Assembly: GCF_900112315.1 (NCBI RefSeq)
Contig: NZ_FOLL01000010.1
Coordinates: forward strand, 101,715 to 165,714
DNA: 64,000 bases
Direction: 5' to 3'
Origin: Parapedobacter composti
GTDB lineage: Bacteria > Bacteroidota > Bacteroidia > Sphingobacteriales > Sphingobacteriaceae
In this document: positions 52,312 to 62,669 of the stretch, in pieces
Numbering within the stretch: position 1 is the first letter of the stretch
Layout: each line of letters begins with the position of its first letter
The notes under the pieces: model-generated
What the model was told of the DNA's origin: nothing
The model's input: only the letters and a program-made list of their open reading frames with translations
The model's database searches: none
Made by a program: the position numbers and the translations under genes

Positions 52312-53352
52312 ATGCCTTATTCTATATTTACCCGAAAAGAACGGAACACAATCACGCTTGTTCTATTGATCTTGCTCGGCACCATCATCGCGTATGCCGT
52401 GCGGGGCATCATAGGGGCATTACTTGGCACCATCGTATTATACACACTGTTCAGGCCCGTCAATAGCTGGATGATAGAACGGTTGCGATGGCGGCGTCCA
52501 ATGGTCGCGGTATTGATTATCATCGGCTCTTTTATCATCATCGTCTTACCTTTCCTCGGTATCGGTACAATGCTTGCCAATAAGGTAATAGCGCTCGTGA
52601 AAAACCCCGATTGGATCGAAAGACTAGTGAATACCGTCAATGATTTTGCGGGAGATAAACTGGGCAAACCGGATTTATTGCAAGAACAATTGGAAAGAAG
52701 CGCCACTTACTTTGGTGGCCTGCTTACCTCTTTACTCAGTGGAGCCGCAGGCCTCTTCCTCGATATCGCAGTAATGTATTTCCTGCTGTATTTTATTTTG
52801 GTTAACTTCAGAGGTTTTGAACAGGGGTTATTGCGGTATTCCCCCTTCGGCATAGAAAATGCGATGAAGTTTGGCCTTGAACTCCGTAACATCACATATT
52901 CCAATGTTGTTGGCCAAACGATTATTGCGCTGGTACAAGGCGCGGCACTCGCGTTGGGGTTTTGGATTTTTGGGTTTGATGACGCGTTCTTCTGGGGAGT
53001 GATATGCGCTATTCTGGCTTTCATCCCCTTACTGGGACCGCCGCTTATATTCGTCCCTGCCGCGATAATTGCCTTTACACAGGGCAGTAACCTTGCCGCC
53101 ATAGGCCTGTTGATTTACGGCTTCGTAGTGGTTATCAATATAGACAATGTGTTACGCCTGATAATTGCTAAAAAGCTGGGCGACATCCACCCGATTATTA
53201 CTGTAGTAGGTATCATCATCGGACTCCCGCTATTTGGTGTCATGGGACTCGTATATGGCCCCCTCCTGCTTTCGTATTTCCTCATCACCGTGCGTATTTA
53301 TGAGGCCAATAAGCGGCATATCGAACCGGATAATGAGGTTACGCTAAAATAG
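52312..53352 (+). CDS. AI-2E (PerM/TqsA-like) family transporter
   Basis: A 346-residue inner-membrane protein with seven to eight helices. It has the family's early helix pair (TLVLLILLGTIIAYAVRGII), the soluble loop at about 100-145, and the conserved VGQTIIALVQGAALALGFWIFG, IPLLGPPLIFVPAAI and C-terminal GVMGLVYGPLLLSYF. Family members include the autoinducer-2 exporter TqsA and sodium/proton exchangers; the substrate here is unknown. It lies 40 bases after the crotonase gene, and its stop overlaps the region of the next gene's promoter. Confidence 0.9.
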   Translation: MPYSIFTRKERNTITLVLLILLGTIIAYAVRGIIGALLGTIVLYTLFRPVNSWMIERLRWRRPMVAVLIIIGSFIIIVLPFLGIGTMLANKVIALVKNPDWIERLVNTVNDFAGDKLGKPDLLQEQLERSATYFGGLLTSLLSGAAGLFLDIAVMYFLLYFILVNFRGFEQGLLRYSPFGIENAMKFGLELRNITYSNVVGQTIIALVQGAALALGFWIFGFDDAFFWGVICAILAFIPLLGPPLIFVPAAIIAFTQGSNLAAIGLLIYGFVVVINIDNVLRLIIAKKLGDIHPIITVVGIIIGLPLFGVMGLVYGPLLLSYFLITVRIYEANKRHIEPDNEVTLK

Positions 53353-53371
53353 TGATAATACCAGCAATCTT

Positions 53372-53379
53372 TATCTTTG
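53372..53379 (+). promoter_or_regulatory. Promoter -7 box of the DUF2891 gene
   Basis: TATCTTTG, 17 bases before the ATG at 53397; it excludes the upstream in-frame start at 53352. Confidence 0.6.
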
Positions 53380-53396
53380 TAAAAACTGGTTTTACC

Positions 53397-54485
53397 ATGC
53401 GGAATACCTTACTGTTAATCGTAGCCTTTAGTTGCAATGCGGCCAAATCTCAATCGATACACTATCAATTCACGGGCGATCACATAGAACTTACTGAGGC
53501 GGGAGCGTCGCATTTGGCACAATTGCCCCTCCAGTGCATGCAACAGGCATATCCTTATAAAACAGGCATTGTTTTTACGGACTCCACGTTAATACTCCCG
53601 CCCAGCAACTATCATCCGGCCTTTTATGGATGCTTTGATTGGCATAGCAGCGTGCACGGCCATTGGATGTTGGTCCGATTGCTGAAACTCTTCCCGGATA
53701 TACCCGAAGCCGCAGAAATAAAAGCCAAACTTTCCCAAAACCTTTCTGAAGCGAACATAGCTACCGAAATGCGCTTGTTTCAAGGCCTGAACCAAAGCTT
53801 TGAACGGACGTACGGATGGGCTTGGCTACTGCAACTTCAAGCAGAACTTCTATCATGGGAAGACCCTATCGGACACACATTAAGCAAGAATGTCTGGCCG
53901 TTGGCCACTATACTGGCCCAATCCTATATTAACTATCTGCCTAAAATGAACTATGCCATCCGTGTGGGCGAACATTCGAATCTGGCATTCGGACTGCGGT
54001 TGGCATATGATTACGCGGTGCTTGCCGGAGACACAGCGCTCCGTTCCGTCATCCAGCATACTGCCCTGCGTTTCTATGCGAAAGACACCGATTGCCCACT
54101 AGCCTGGGAACCGGGCGGTGCCGATTTTTTAAGCCCATGCTTAGAGGAAGCAGACCTGATGCGGAGAATCCTTCCGCCTCCCGCTTATCGCAAATGGTTG
54201 AAAAAATTCCTTCCACAGCTATTCAAAAAATCATTCTCCCTTGAGCCTGGAACCGTAACAGATCGCACAGATGGTAAGCTCGTGCATCTTGATGGATTAA
54301 ACCTCAGTCGTGCGTGGTGTCTCTACGGCATCGCTCGATATACAGGCGTAAACCAGGCACGGTTAACGGCCATAGCGAAGGAACATCTGCAGGCAGCATT
54401 GCCCCATGTGGCCAGTGGCGACTATATGGGGGAACATTGGCTGGCCTCCTTCGCCGTTTATGCGCTCACCGCACAAAATGACTAA
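53397..54485 (+). CDS. DUF2891-family secreted protein
   Basis: A 362-residue protein starting with a short signal peptide (MRNTLLLIVAFSCNAAKSQS). The body matches DUF2891: HPAFYGCFDWHSSVHGHWMLVRLL, RTYGWAWLLQLQAEL, RVGEHSNLAFGLRLAYDYA, EPGGADFLSPCLEEADLMRR and HLDGLNLSRAWCLYGIA. The many Trp, His and acidic residues lining alpha-helices suggest an (alpha/alpha) barrel as in glycan-active enzymes, but no activity is known. It has its own promoter behind the AI-2E transporter gene. Confidence 0.85.
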   Translation: MRNTLLLIVAFSCNAAKSQSIHYQFTGDHIELTEAGASHLAQLPLQCMQQAYPYKTGIVFTDSTLILPPSNYHPAFYGCFDWHSSVHGHWMLVRLLKLFPDIPEAAEIKAKLSQNLSEANIATEMRLFQGLNQSFERTYGWAWLLQLQAELLSWEDPIGHTLSKNVWPLATILAQSYINYLPKMNYAIRVGEHSNLAFGLRLAYDYAVLAGDTALRSVIQHTALRFYAKDTDCPLAWEPGGADFLSPCLEEADLMRRILPPPAYRKWLKKFLPQLFKKSFSLEPGTVTDRTDGKLVHLDGLNLSRAWCLYGIARYTGVNQARLTAIAKEHLQAALPHVASGDYMGEHWLASFAVYALTAQND

Positions 54486-54557
54486 GCAATACTATATCGA
54501 ATGTTAACCAACGCCGGTTATTTTGTCAACGGTATTCGGAATGCGCAGCATTTTAGC

Positions 54558-54565
54558 TAAGTTTG
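54558..54565 (+). promoter_or_regulatory. Promoter -7 box of glyS
   Basis: TAAGTTTG, seven bases before the glyS ATG at 54573, giving a near-leaderless transcript. Confidence 0.5.
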
Positions 54566-54572
54566 CCGTCTT

Positions 54573-56039
54573 ATGAGCAAGCAGACGGACGACTTTTTCA
54601 AAAACGTTATTTCACACGCTAAGGAGTATGGTTTCGTATTTCCTTCCAGCGAGATATATGACGGCTTAAGCGCAGTTTATGACTACGGTCAGCTGGGGGC
54701 CGAACTCAAAAACAATCTGAAGGCCTACTGGTGGAAAGCCATGGTACAGCTCCATGAGAATATCGTTGGCATTGACGCGGCCATTTTCATGCATCCCACT
54801 ACATGGAAAGCTTCTGGACACGTGGACGGTTTCAACGATCCGATGATAGATAATAAGGATTCCAAGAAGCGTTACCGTGCTGACCAATTGATTGAAGAAC
54901 GGATTGCAACCTATGAGGCAGACGGAAAAATCGACCAAGCCGAACAATTGCAGGCAGACCTCGATGCTGCGCTTAATGCCGACGATTTGGCCGGACTCAA
55001 GTCGCTTATAGAGACGCATAACATCGTATGTCCCATATCAGGTACGAAAAACTGGACGGACGTACGACAATTTAACCTGATGTTTTCCACGCAGATGGGC
55101 GCCTCGGCAGAAGACGCCGAAACAGTATACCTCCGACCGGAAACAGCACAAGGGATCTTCGTTAACTTCCTTAACGTCCAGAAAAGCGGACGGATGAAAA
55201 TTCCTTTCGGCATTGCCCAGATAGGCAAGGCCTTCCGTAATGAAGTAATTGCCCGTCAGTTCATTATGCGTATGCGTGAGTTTGAACAAATGGAAATGCA
55301 GTTCTTTGTGCGGCCAGGCACCGAACTGGAGTGGTATCAACAGTGGAAAGAAACGCGCCTGAAATGGCATTTGGCAATCGGTGGCAGTTCGGCCAAGTAT
55401 CGATATCACGATCATGTAAAGCTTGCCCACTACGCTAACGCGGCAGTAGATATCGAATACGAATTTCCTTTTGGCTTCAAAGAAGTAGAAGGAATTCACT
55501 CACGCACTGACTTTGATCTCAGCCAGCATCAAAAGTATTCAGGTAAGAAAATACAATACTTTGATCCTGAAATTAGCCAGAATTACGTTCCTTATGTGAT
55601 TGAAACTTCCATAGGTCTTGATCGGCTGTTCCTTACCGTACTCTGTAATGCTTTTGAGGAACAGGATCTGAGCACAGCTGAAAAACAAGACTCCCGTTCC
55701 GTACTTCGTTTTCACCCGGCATTGGCGCCAGTGAAAGCCGCCGTACTCCCTTTAACCAAAAAAGATGGTTTGCCGGATAAGGCAAGGGAAATTCTCAACC
55801 GGCTAAAACTGGATTATAATGTTCAATATGATGAAAAAGATTCTATCGGCAAACGTTATCGGAGGCAAGACGCTATCGGCACTCCATTCTGCATCACGAT
55901 AGACTACCAATCATTGGAAGACGACACAGTTACCCTACGCCACCGCGACAGCATGGAGCAAGAACGCGTGGCCACGTCAGATTTGGAAAAGATAATCCGT
56001 AACTTGGTCGATTGGAAAAATCTGTTGGTCAAATTATAG
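54573..56039 (+). CDS. glyS: Glycyl-tRNA synthetase (single-chain type)
   Basis: A class II synthetase that charges tRNA-Gly, 488 residues, of the single-chain alpha2 type. Motifs are VFPSSEIYDGLSAVYDYGQLGAELK near the N-terminus (spread over about 22-46), MHPTTWKASGHVDGFND, LRPETAQGIFVNF, IAQIGKAFRNE (motif 2) and PYVIETSIGLDRLF (motif 3); the C-terminal 100 residues bind the anticodon. A small GCCGCG/CGCGGC hairpin at about 56065-56079 may end the transcript. Confidence 0.95.
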   Translation: MSKQTDDFFKNVISHAKEYGFVFPSSEIYDGLSAVYDYGQLGAELKNNLKAYWWKAMVQLHENIVGIDAAIFMHPTTWKASGHVDGFNDPMIDNKDSKKRYRADQLIEERIATYEADGKIDQAEQLQADLDAALNADDLAGLKSLIETHNIVCPISGTKNWTDVRQFNLMFSTQMGASAEDAETVYLRPETAQGIFVNFLNVQKSGRMKIPFGIAQIGKAFRNEVIARQFIMRMREFEQMEMQFFVRPGTELEWYQQWKETRLKWHLAIGGSSAKYRYHDHVKLAHYANAAVDIEYEFPFGFKEVEGIHSRTDFDLSQHQKYSGKKIQYFDPEISQNYVPYVIETSIGLDRLFLTVLCNAFEEQDLSTAEKQDSRSVLRFHPALAPVKAAVLPLTKKDGLPDKAREILNRLKLDYNVQYDEKDSIGKRYRRQDAIGTPFCITIDYQSLEDDTVTLRHRDSMEQERVATSDLEKIIRNLVDWKNLLVKL

Positions 56040-56177
56040 GACTTTCCGTTACGCTCAATCCGGGGCCGCGTATCGCGGCTTCTACACGACGCCATGAATG
56101 ATGAGTCGGGGCGGACAACCAGAAAACGGTGAAGAAGGCCTTACGGCAATTGACCGTTTATGCAGTTGTTGGCTAGA

Positions 56178-58127
56178 CTAATCATAATACACGTCTAATT
56201 CAGCGATCGATATTATTGACCGGCCTTCCCGCATATCCGCTACGGCGGCTACTGTAAATCTGAAATAACGAGCATGCTTCGGTTTATCAAACGCTACATA
56301 CTGTAGAATCGGATTCGCTATGATGTTGGAAAATTCTCCTTGCGCCGCATGCTCCCAGTTCTTGCCATCGTTACTGGTTTCAAACAGATAGCTGCTTATC
56401 GACCCGGCAGCACTTCCGTCCTGCCGCGGCAGGTACCCAAAGCCCGTAATCGGCTGCGTTTTTCCCATGTCAATGGCCACAGACGCAGGCAGTACTAGTT
56501 CAGAGGTTATCCATACTGTTTCCTTACGCCCATCCATAGCAAGAAGCGGGTTTCCTCCCGTCTGGTCATCACCAACCACCATCCAACCTGAGCGATCAAT
56601 CGCTTTATGCTCCCTTACAGCAACCGCATAATTCACCGCCGCCTCTTTAAATAGTCCGAAATCGCTTAGCGCCACCGAAACCGGGGCAAACAAACGCAAG
56701 CGCAGGCGCTGAGCCGTGATGGGTTCTTTCAGCCGAATAATTCGGTTTGCCCCTATACTAGTGGCCATCGTCAAGGGATTCCAGCTTTCATTCTCCCAGA
56801 CGTCTATCCAAACGCTATCCAACCGTTGTCCCAACTTAATGTTTTCACGCAAACGTATAAGGTCGAATACTGCTGGCTCCCTAAGGTCTATGACCAATTG
56901 CGGCTCGGTCACAGTGTCATCCGTCGCCCAATAACTATACCGGCCGGCATCCAGAAGATTATCTGGCCCGAAATATCGATTGTTACCATTTCTGACGTTT
57001 GACGCCCAGAATGATGCTCCATAGGCAAGGTTAGCCGCAAAGGTTCTCTCCAGCTTTTCACCGAATCCTTTTAATGATGCTACATCATTGGGATGCAATC
57101 GCCCGGCGGTATCCGGTGCCAAACCGAGGTTGAACACGGCGCCGCGACCCACACTTTGAATGTAAATCTCAAAAAGCTGATCCGGAGTTTTCACTTGCTG
57201 GTCTTGTTCCGGATGGTAGAACCATCCCGGACGGTGGGGCACATCGCATTCGGCTGGAATCCAATATTGGCCATCGCGTTGCCCTGTACCGATTAACGTA
57301 TAATCCGTGGCACCAGGGGCAGGCTTGGCACCATTCACACCTACCGGTGTATATGTCGCCCAACAAGTTTCCGGAGCTATTCCGTCTTCCGTACCAACCC
57401 AGCGAACATCTGGACCGACATCACTGAAAATTACAGCCGTAGGTTGCAGCTTACGAGTTATTGGCCAAGTCTTTTCTTCCCATTCGTAATAGGTAGATCT
57501 GTCGATACGTCGCATCTCATTGGCGCCTCCGTAATAACCATCGCCCCCGTTTGCGCCATCGTGCCAACTGATAAAAAGCTCGCCATAACCGCTGTAGAGT
57601 TCTCGCAACTGTTCCCGATAAGCCTCCGCATATTTTTCATTGCCATAGTCAGGATGATTGCGATCCCAAGCTGAGACGTATACACCAAACTGCAACCCTT
57701 TCTCGCGGGCGGCCAGCTCAAACTCTTTCACCATATCGCCTTTTCCATCGCGCCAAGGACTATTGCCGATATGATAATCGGTGGTCTTGGTGGGCCAAAG
57801 GCAAAAGCCGTCATGGTGCTTAGCCACTGCTATCAGTCCCTTAAATCCAGCTGACTTGGCGGCTTCCGCAATTTGGCCAGCATCAAACTGCATAGGGTTG
57901 AATAAATCAGCCGGAGCATCACCGAAACCCCACTCCTTATTCTGAAAGGTGGTCGGTGTAAAATGGACTAAACAATACATCTCCATCTCGTGCCAATTCA
58001 ACTGGGCCTTAGTAGGTATAGGCCCATAGGGGGCAGGCTCCTGTTTTCTCCCACCACCTAACTCGCATCCGTTCAATGCCATAACGGCTGCCAGATAGAG
58101 TATACTAATTTGTTTACAGTTCAACAT
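56178..58127 (-). CDS. Alpha-L-fucosidase (GH29) lipoprotein with discoidin-like domains
   Basis: A 649-residue glycosidase with a lipoprotein signal (LNGC). The GH29 catalytic barrel (about 35-360) contains FTPTTFQNKEWGFGD, AKHHDGFCLWPTKTTDY and LFISWHDGANGG, whose Asp is the expected nucleophile. Two beta-sandwich, F5/8-type-C-like regions follow (about 380-495 and 500-645). It removes fucose from glycans at the cell surface. No SusC/SusD pair is adjacent, so it is an isolated gene, not part of a visible polysaccharide-utilisation locus. Confidence 0.9.
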   Translation of the reverse strand: MLNCKQISILYLAAVMALNGCELGGGRKQEPAPYGPIPTKAQLNWHEMEMYCLVHFTPTTFQNKEWGFGDAPADLFNPMQFDAGQIAEAAKSAGFKGLIAVAKHHDGFCLWPTKTTDYHIGNSPWRDGKGDMVKEFELAAREKGLQFGVYVSAWDRNHPDYGNEKYAEAYREQLRELYSGYGELFISWHDGANGGDGYYGGANEMRRIDRSTYYEWEEKTWPITRKLQPTAVIFSDVGPDVRWVGTEDGIAPETCWATYTPVGVNGAKPAPGATDYTLIGTGQRDGQYWIPAECDVPHRPGWFYHPEQDQQVKTPDQLFEIYIQSVGRGAVFNLGLAPDTAGRLHPNDVASLKGFGEKLERTFAANLAYGASFWASNVRNGNNRYFGPDNLLDAGRYSYWATDDTVTEPQLVIDLREPAVFDLIRLRENIKLGQRLDSVWIDVWENESWNPLTMATSIGANRIIRLKEPITAQRLRLRLFAPVSVALSDFGLFKEAAVNYAVAVREHKAIDRSGWMVVGDDQTGGNPLLAMDGRKETVWITSELVLPASVAIDMGKTQPITGFGYLPRQDGSAAGSISSYLFETSNDGKNWEHAAQGEFSNIIANPILQYVAFDKPKHARYFRFTVAAVADMREGRSIISIAELDVYYD

Positions 58128-58183
58128 AAATTCCGGTTCAATTCCGTAAAGATAGTAGATTGTGACTTAGTCTTTCCTGATTG

Positions 58184-58191
58184 CAAAGATA
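58184..58191 (-). promoter_or_regulatory. Promoter -7 box of the fucosidase gene
   Basis: TATCTTTG on the minus strand, 57 bases before the ATG at 58127. Confidence 0.6.
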
Positions 58192-58265
58192 ATTGAGTAT
58201 ATGGGTAAATTAAAAGAAGGGGCGGTGACGAAGGCATCACAGAAATTATAATGTATCTTAGTTGT

Positions 58266-58280
58266 ATAGATTTTGACTAT
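58266..58280 (+). promoter_or_regulatory. OxyR-like half-site upstream of katG
   Basis: ATAG-N7-CTAT, the half of the OxyR consensus, lies 43-57 bases before the katG -7 box; the second half-site is degenerate. OxyR activation of catalase genes is established in Bacteroides. There is no good -33 element, consistent with an activated promoter. Confidence 0.4.
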
Positions 58281-58322
58281 CGTCTATTGTTATTTATGAT
58301 ATCTTTCAAACCAGGTTATCAT

Positions 58323-58330
58323 TATATTTG
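58323..58330 (+). promoter_or_regulatory. Promoter -7 box of katG
   Basis: TATATTTG. It leaves a leader of about 105 bases before the katG ATG at 58441, containing a GGGC/GCCC hairpin at about 58336-58351. The rest of the 313-base fucosidase/katG gap is AT-rich without further genes. Confidence 0.55.
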
Positions 58331-58437
58331 AATGACGGGCGTAGCAATGCCCAATGATTTTAACACCCATAGTGTCCAGCGTAACGAGGCGCTAAAGACG
58401 TATCATACTTTAAACAGAACCGTCAAATCAATCATAA

Positions 58438-60717
<2,280 letters not shown>

Positions 60718-60772
60718 TTATACTAATACCCGTTCAAGTATATTCCTAGCTTTCAGCCACCATATTAAGGAA

Positions 60773-60824
60773 CGTAATTTAACGAAAAAAGGAGGGAATT
60801 CCCTCCTTTTTTCGTTAAATTACG
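60773..60824 (+). terminator. 52-base perfect palindrome, terminator of katG
   Basis: Bases 60773-60798 (CGTAATTTAACG, then A6, GGAGGGAA) are exactly inverted at 60799-60824 with no spacer. The central AAAAAAGGAGGG/CCCTCCTTTTTT hairpin is a classical bidirectional terminator; the outer 12-bp arms extend it unusually. It separates katG from the DUF2490 gene. Confidence 0.75.
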
Positions 60825-60870
60825 CCCGCTAAAACAGATATTATCCAGATAACAGCTAAAACAAACAGTT

Positions 60871-61602
60871 ATGAACACGTATTTGCCGATCCGCCGCTTT
60901 ACGCGGCCATTGGTTGTGCTGGCATTTTGCTTGCAGTTTTTCCCTTATCTTTCACATGGCCAGAATCACACGTATAGTACTTGGGCCGCATGGTTTAACA
61001 ACGTAAAATTCTCAGAAAAGTGGGGATTGAATAACGACATCCAGTTCCGCGCTGGTAAAAACTGGAGAGACAACTCACTGTTGCTGATCCGGCCTGGAAT
61101 CAACTACTATATTAACAATAGGCAAACCGCTGCTTTCGGTTATGCAACCACGCTGGTCACAAACGCATTGGCGCCAGATGTCCAAAGGCTTACTGAGCAC
61201 CGGATATGGGAACAATATATTATAAGCGGCAAGCTGTTATCCATCCCGGTGCAGCATCGCTTCCGCCTGGAGCAGCGTTTTCTCAAACGAACAAGTGAAA
61301 CTGCTTTCACGCAACGGGCAAGATATTTTATTAGAGGTATCATTCCGTTCAGTGGTGCTGGGATGTCGTTCAGCCGAGGTGCTTTTGTATCGCTTCAGAA
61401 CGAGTTGTTTTTTAATATTCAGAATTTGGACGCGGTTAATGGAAAGCTCTTTGATCAAAACCGGGCTTACGCGTCCATAGGTTATCGGTTGTCGCCGAAG
61501 TATGATGTGGAGGTCGGATACATGAACCAACTGCTGATACGGCCGTCATCTCCAAATACAATGAATCATATTGGACAGATTGCAATTTATACCAGACTCT
61601 AG
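60871..61602 (+). CDS. DUF2490-family outer-membrane protein
   Basis: A 243-residue exported protein with a signal peptide (about 1-30, ending SHGQ). The mature part consists of alternating amphipathic strands (WAAWFNNVKFSEKWGLNNDIQF, QHRFRLEQRFLKR, YDVEVGYMNQLLIR) and ends with the aromatic-poor but strand-like IGQIAIYTRL. This is the DUF2490 pattern, predicted to be a small outer-membrane barrel of unknown role. It stands alone between the katG terminator and the cobA leader. Confidence 0.82.
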   Translation: MNTYLPIRRFTRPLVVLAFCLQFFPYLSHGQNHTYSTWAAWFNNVKFSEKWGLNNDIQFRAGKNWRDNSLLLIRPGINYYINNRQTAAFGYATTLVTNALAPDVQRLTEHRIWEQYIISGKLLSIPVQHRFRLEQRFLKRTSETAFTQRARYFIRGIIPFSGAGMSFSRGAFVSLQNELFFNIQNLDAVNGKLFDQNRAYASIGYRLSPKYDVEVGYMNQLLIRPSSPNTMNHIGQIAIYTRL

Positions 61603-61666
61603 CCACCAATCGGCGACGCGCCACAGAACTTTTTATTTAAGTCTACTTTTTTAATAGACTTTTTTT

Positions 61667-61674
61667 TATCTTTG
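61667..61674 (+). promoter_or_regulatory. Promoter -7 box of the cobA leader transcript
   Basis: TATCTTTG after a T-rich tract, ending four bases (TACC) before the ATG of the leader ORF at 61679. cobA itself is a further 180 bases away. Confidence 0.65.
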
Positions 61675-61678
61675 TACC

Positions 61679-61762
61679 ATGTATTTAAAAAACCGTCATA
61701 GGGCCGTCATCAATAATAATTGCCCCGTAGGTAATGGCATGATGCTCTTCGCGAGCAGTTGA
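61679..61762 (+). CDS. 27-residue leader peptide upstream of cobA
   Basis: A leaderless-type ORF of 27 codons begins four bases after the -7 box. The peptide starts MYLKNRHRAV, continues with I-NNN-CPVGNG and ends MMLFASS. One cysteine follows three consecutive AAT Asn codons, then Pro; two Met codons follow. Its last codons lie in a TGCTC/GAGCA hairpin, and 25 bases later a strong terminator precedes cobA. The order promoter, short peptide, terminator, biosynthetic gene is that of a translation-coupled attenuator. The sensed ligand is inferred, not shown. Confidence 0.6.
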   Translation: MYLKNRHRAVINNNCPVGNGMMLFASS

Positions 61763-61787
61763 AGACGCTTTATCCGGTAGGAAAAAC

Positions 61788-61830
61788 AAAAAGCCTCTTC
61801 GACCATCGTTACTCGAAGAGGCTTTTTAAT
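61788..61830 (+). terminator. Attenuator-type terminator before cobA
   Basis: AAAAAGCCTCTTCGA (61788-61802) pairs perfectly with TCGAAGAGGCTTTTT (61813-61827) around a 10-base loop; the U-tract is part of the 3' arm. CTCTTCG at 61745-61751 duplicates the 5' arm and could pair with the 3' arm instead, as an antiterminator. The hairpin stands 27 bases before the cobA ATG. Confidence 0.75.
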
Positions 61831-61853
61831 TACACTTTTTACATAATACAGTC

Positions 61854-62654
61854 ATGGCTTTAACAGCAACAAAAAAACAGTACATCGATCCAAAAATCAC
61901 GATTGTCGGCGCCGGACCGGGCGATCCGGATCTTATCAGTGTGAAAGGCGTTAACGCATTAAAGGAAGCCAATGTGATTTTATATGATGCGTTGGTAGAT
62001 GAGCGGCTTTTAGCGTACGCTCCACAAGAATGCATCAAAGTCTACGTAGGCAACCCATCCGGTGATGAGAACTTTTCTCAGGATGTGGTTAACCAGTTGA
62101 TGGTTGACTATGCGCTGAATTTCGGCTGTGTTGTCAGGCTTAAGGGAGGCGATTTATTCGTATTCGGCCGTGGATATGAGGAGTTGAACTACGCTGCTTC
62201 CTATAGCATCGAAACGGAGATTATACCCGGTATTTCCAGCGCCATTTCTGTCCCCGGGTTGCAAGGAATCCCCGTAACGCACCGGGGCATCAGCGAAAGC
62301 CTTTGGATTCTTTCTGGTAATGATAGCCGCGGGGAACTGTCGCCTGATCTGAAAGATGCAGCGCGTAGCAATGCCACGGTAGTCGTTCTGCTAGGTTTTG
62401 ACCGCCTGTCCGAGATCGTTTCAATTTACCAAAGTTTAGGTAAAGGAGGGTTGCCTGCCGCAGTTATCCAAAGTGGGTCCATGGCGAATGAGAAAATTGC
62501 TGTTGGATTAGTTAATACTATTGCCGAAGTCTCAGAAGAAAAAGGGATAGACAATACCGGCCCCGTTTTATTGATATTTGGATCAGCAGTATCACTCCAT
62601 CATGACTTTCAACGCATACGGCGGTTTTTTGAACTGCCGGAATACCGGGATTAA
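61854..62654 (+). CDS. cobA: Uroporphyrinogen-III C-methyltransferase
   Basis: This SAM-dependent enzyme methylates uroporphyrinogen III at C2 and C7 to precorrin-2, the precursor of siroheme (cofactor of sulfite and nitrite reductases) and cobalamin. The 266-residue product has the signature VGAGPGDPDLISVKGVNAL, ILYDALVDERLL, VVRLKGGDLFVFGRGYEE and GIPVTHRGIS. It is the methyltransferase domain alone, without a CysG-type dehydrogenase. No cys or cob genes adjoin, but the attenuated leader suggests regulation with sulfur assimilation. Confidence 0.94.
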   Translation: MALTATKKQYIDPKITIVGAGPGDPDLISVKGVNALKEANVILYDALVDERLLAYAPQECIKVYVGNPSGDENFSQDVVNQLMVDYALNFGCVVRLKGGDLFVFGRGYEELNYAASYSIETEIIPGISSAISVPGLQGIPVTHRGISESLWILSGNDSRGELSPDLKDAARSNATVVVLLGFDRLSEIVSIYQSLGKGGLPAAVIQSGSMANEKIAVGLVNTIAEVSEEKGIDNTGPVLLIFGSAVSLHHDFQRIRRFFELPEYRD

Positions 62655-62669
62655 GCTCCAAAACAGCTA

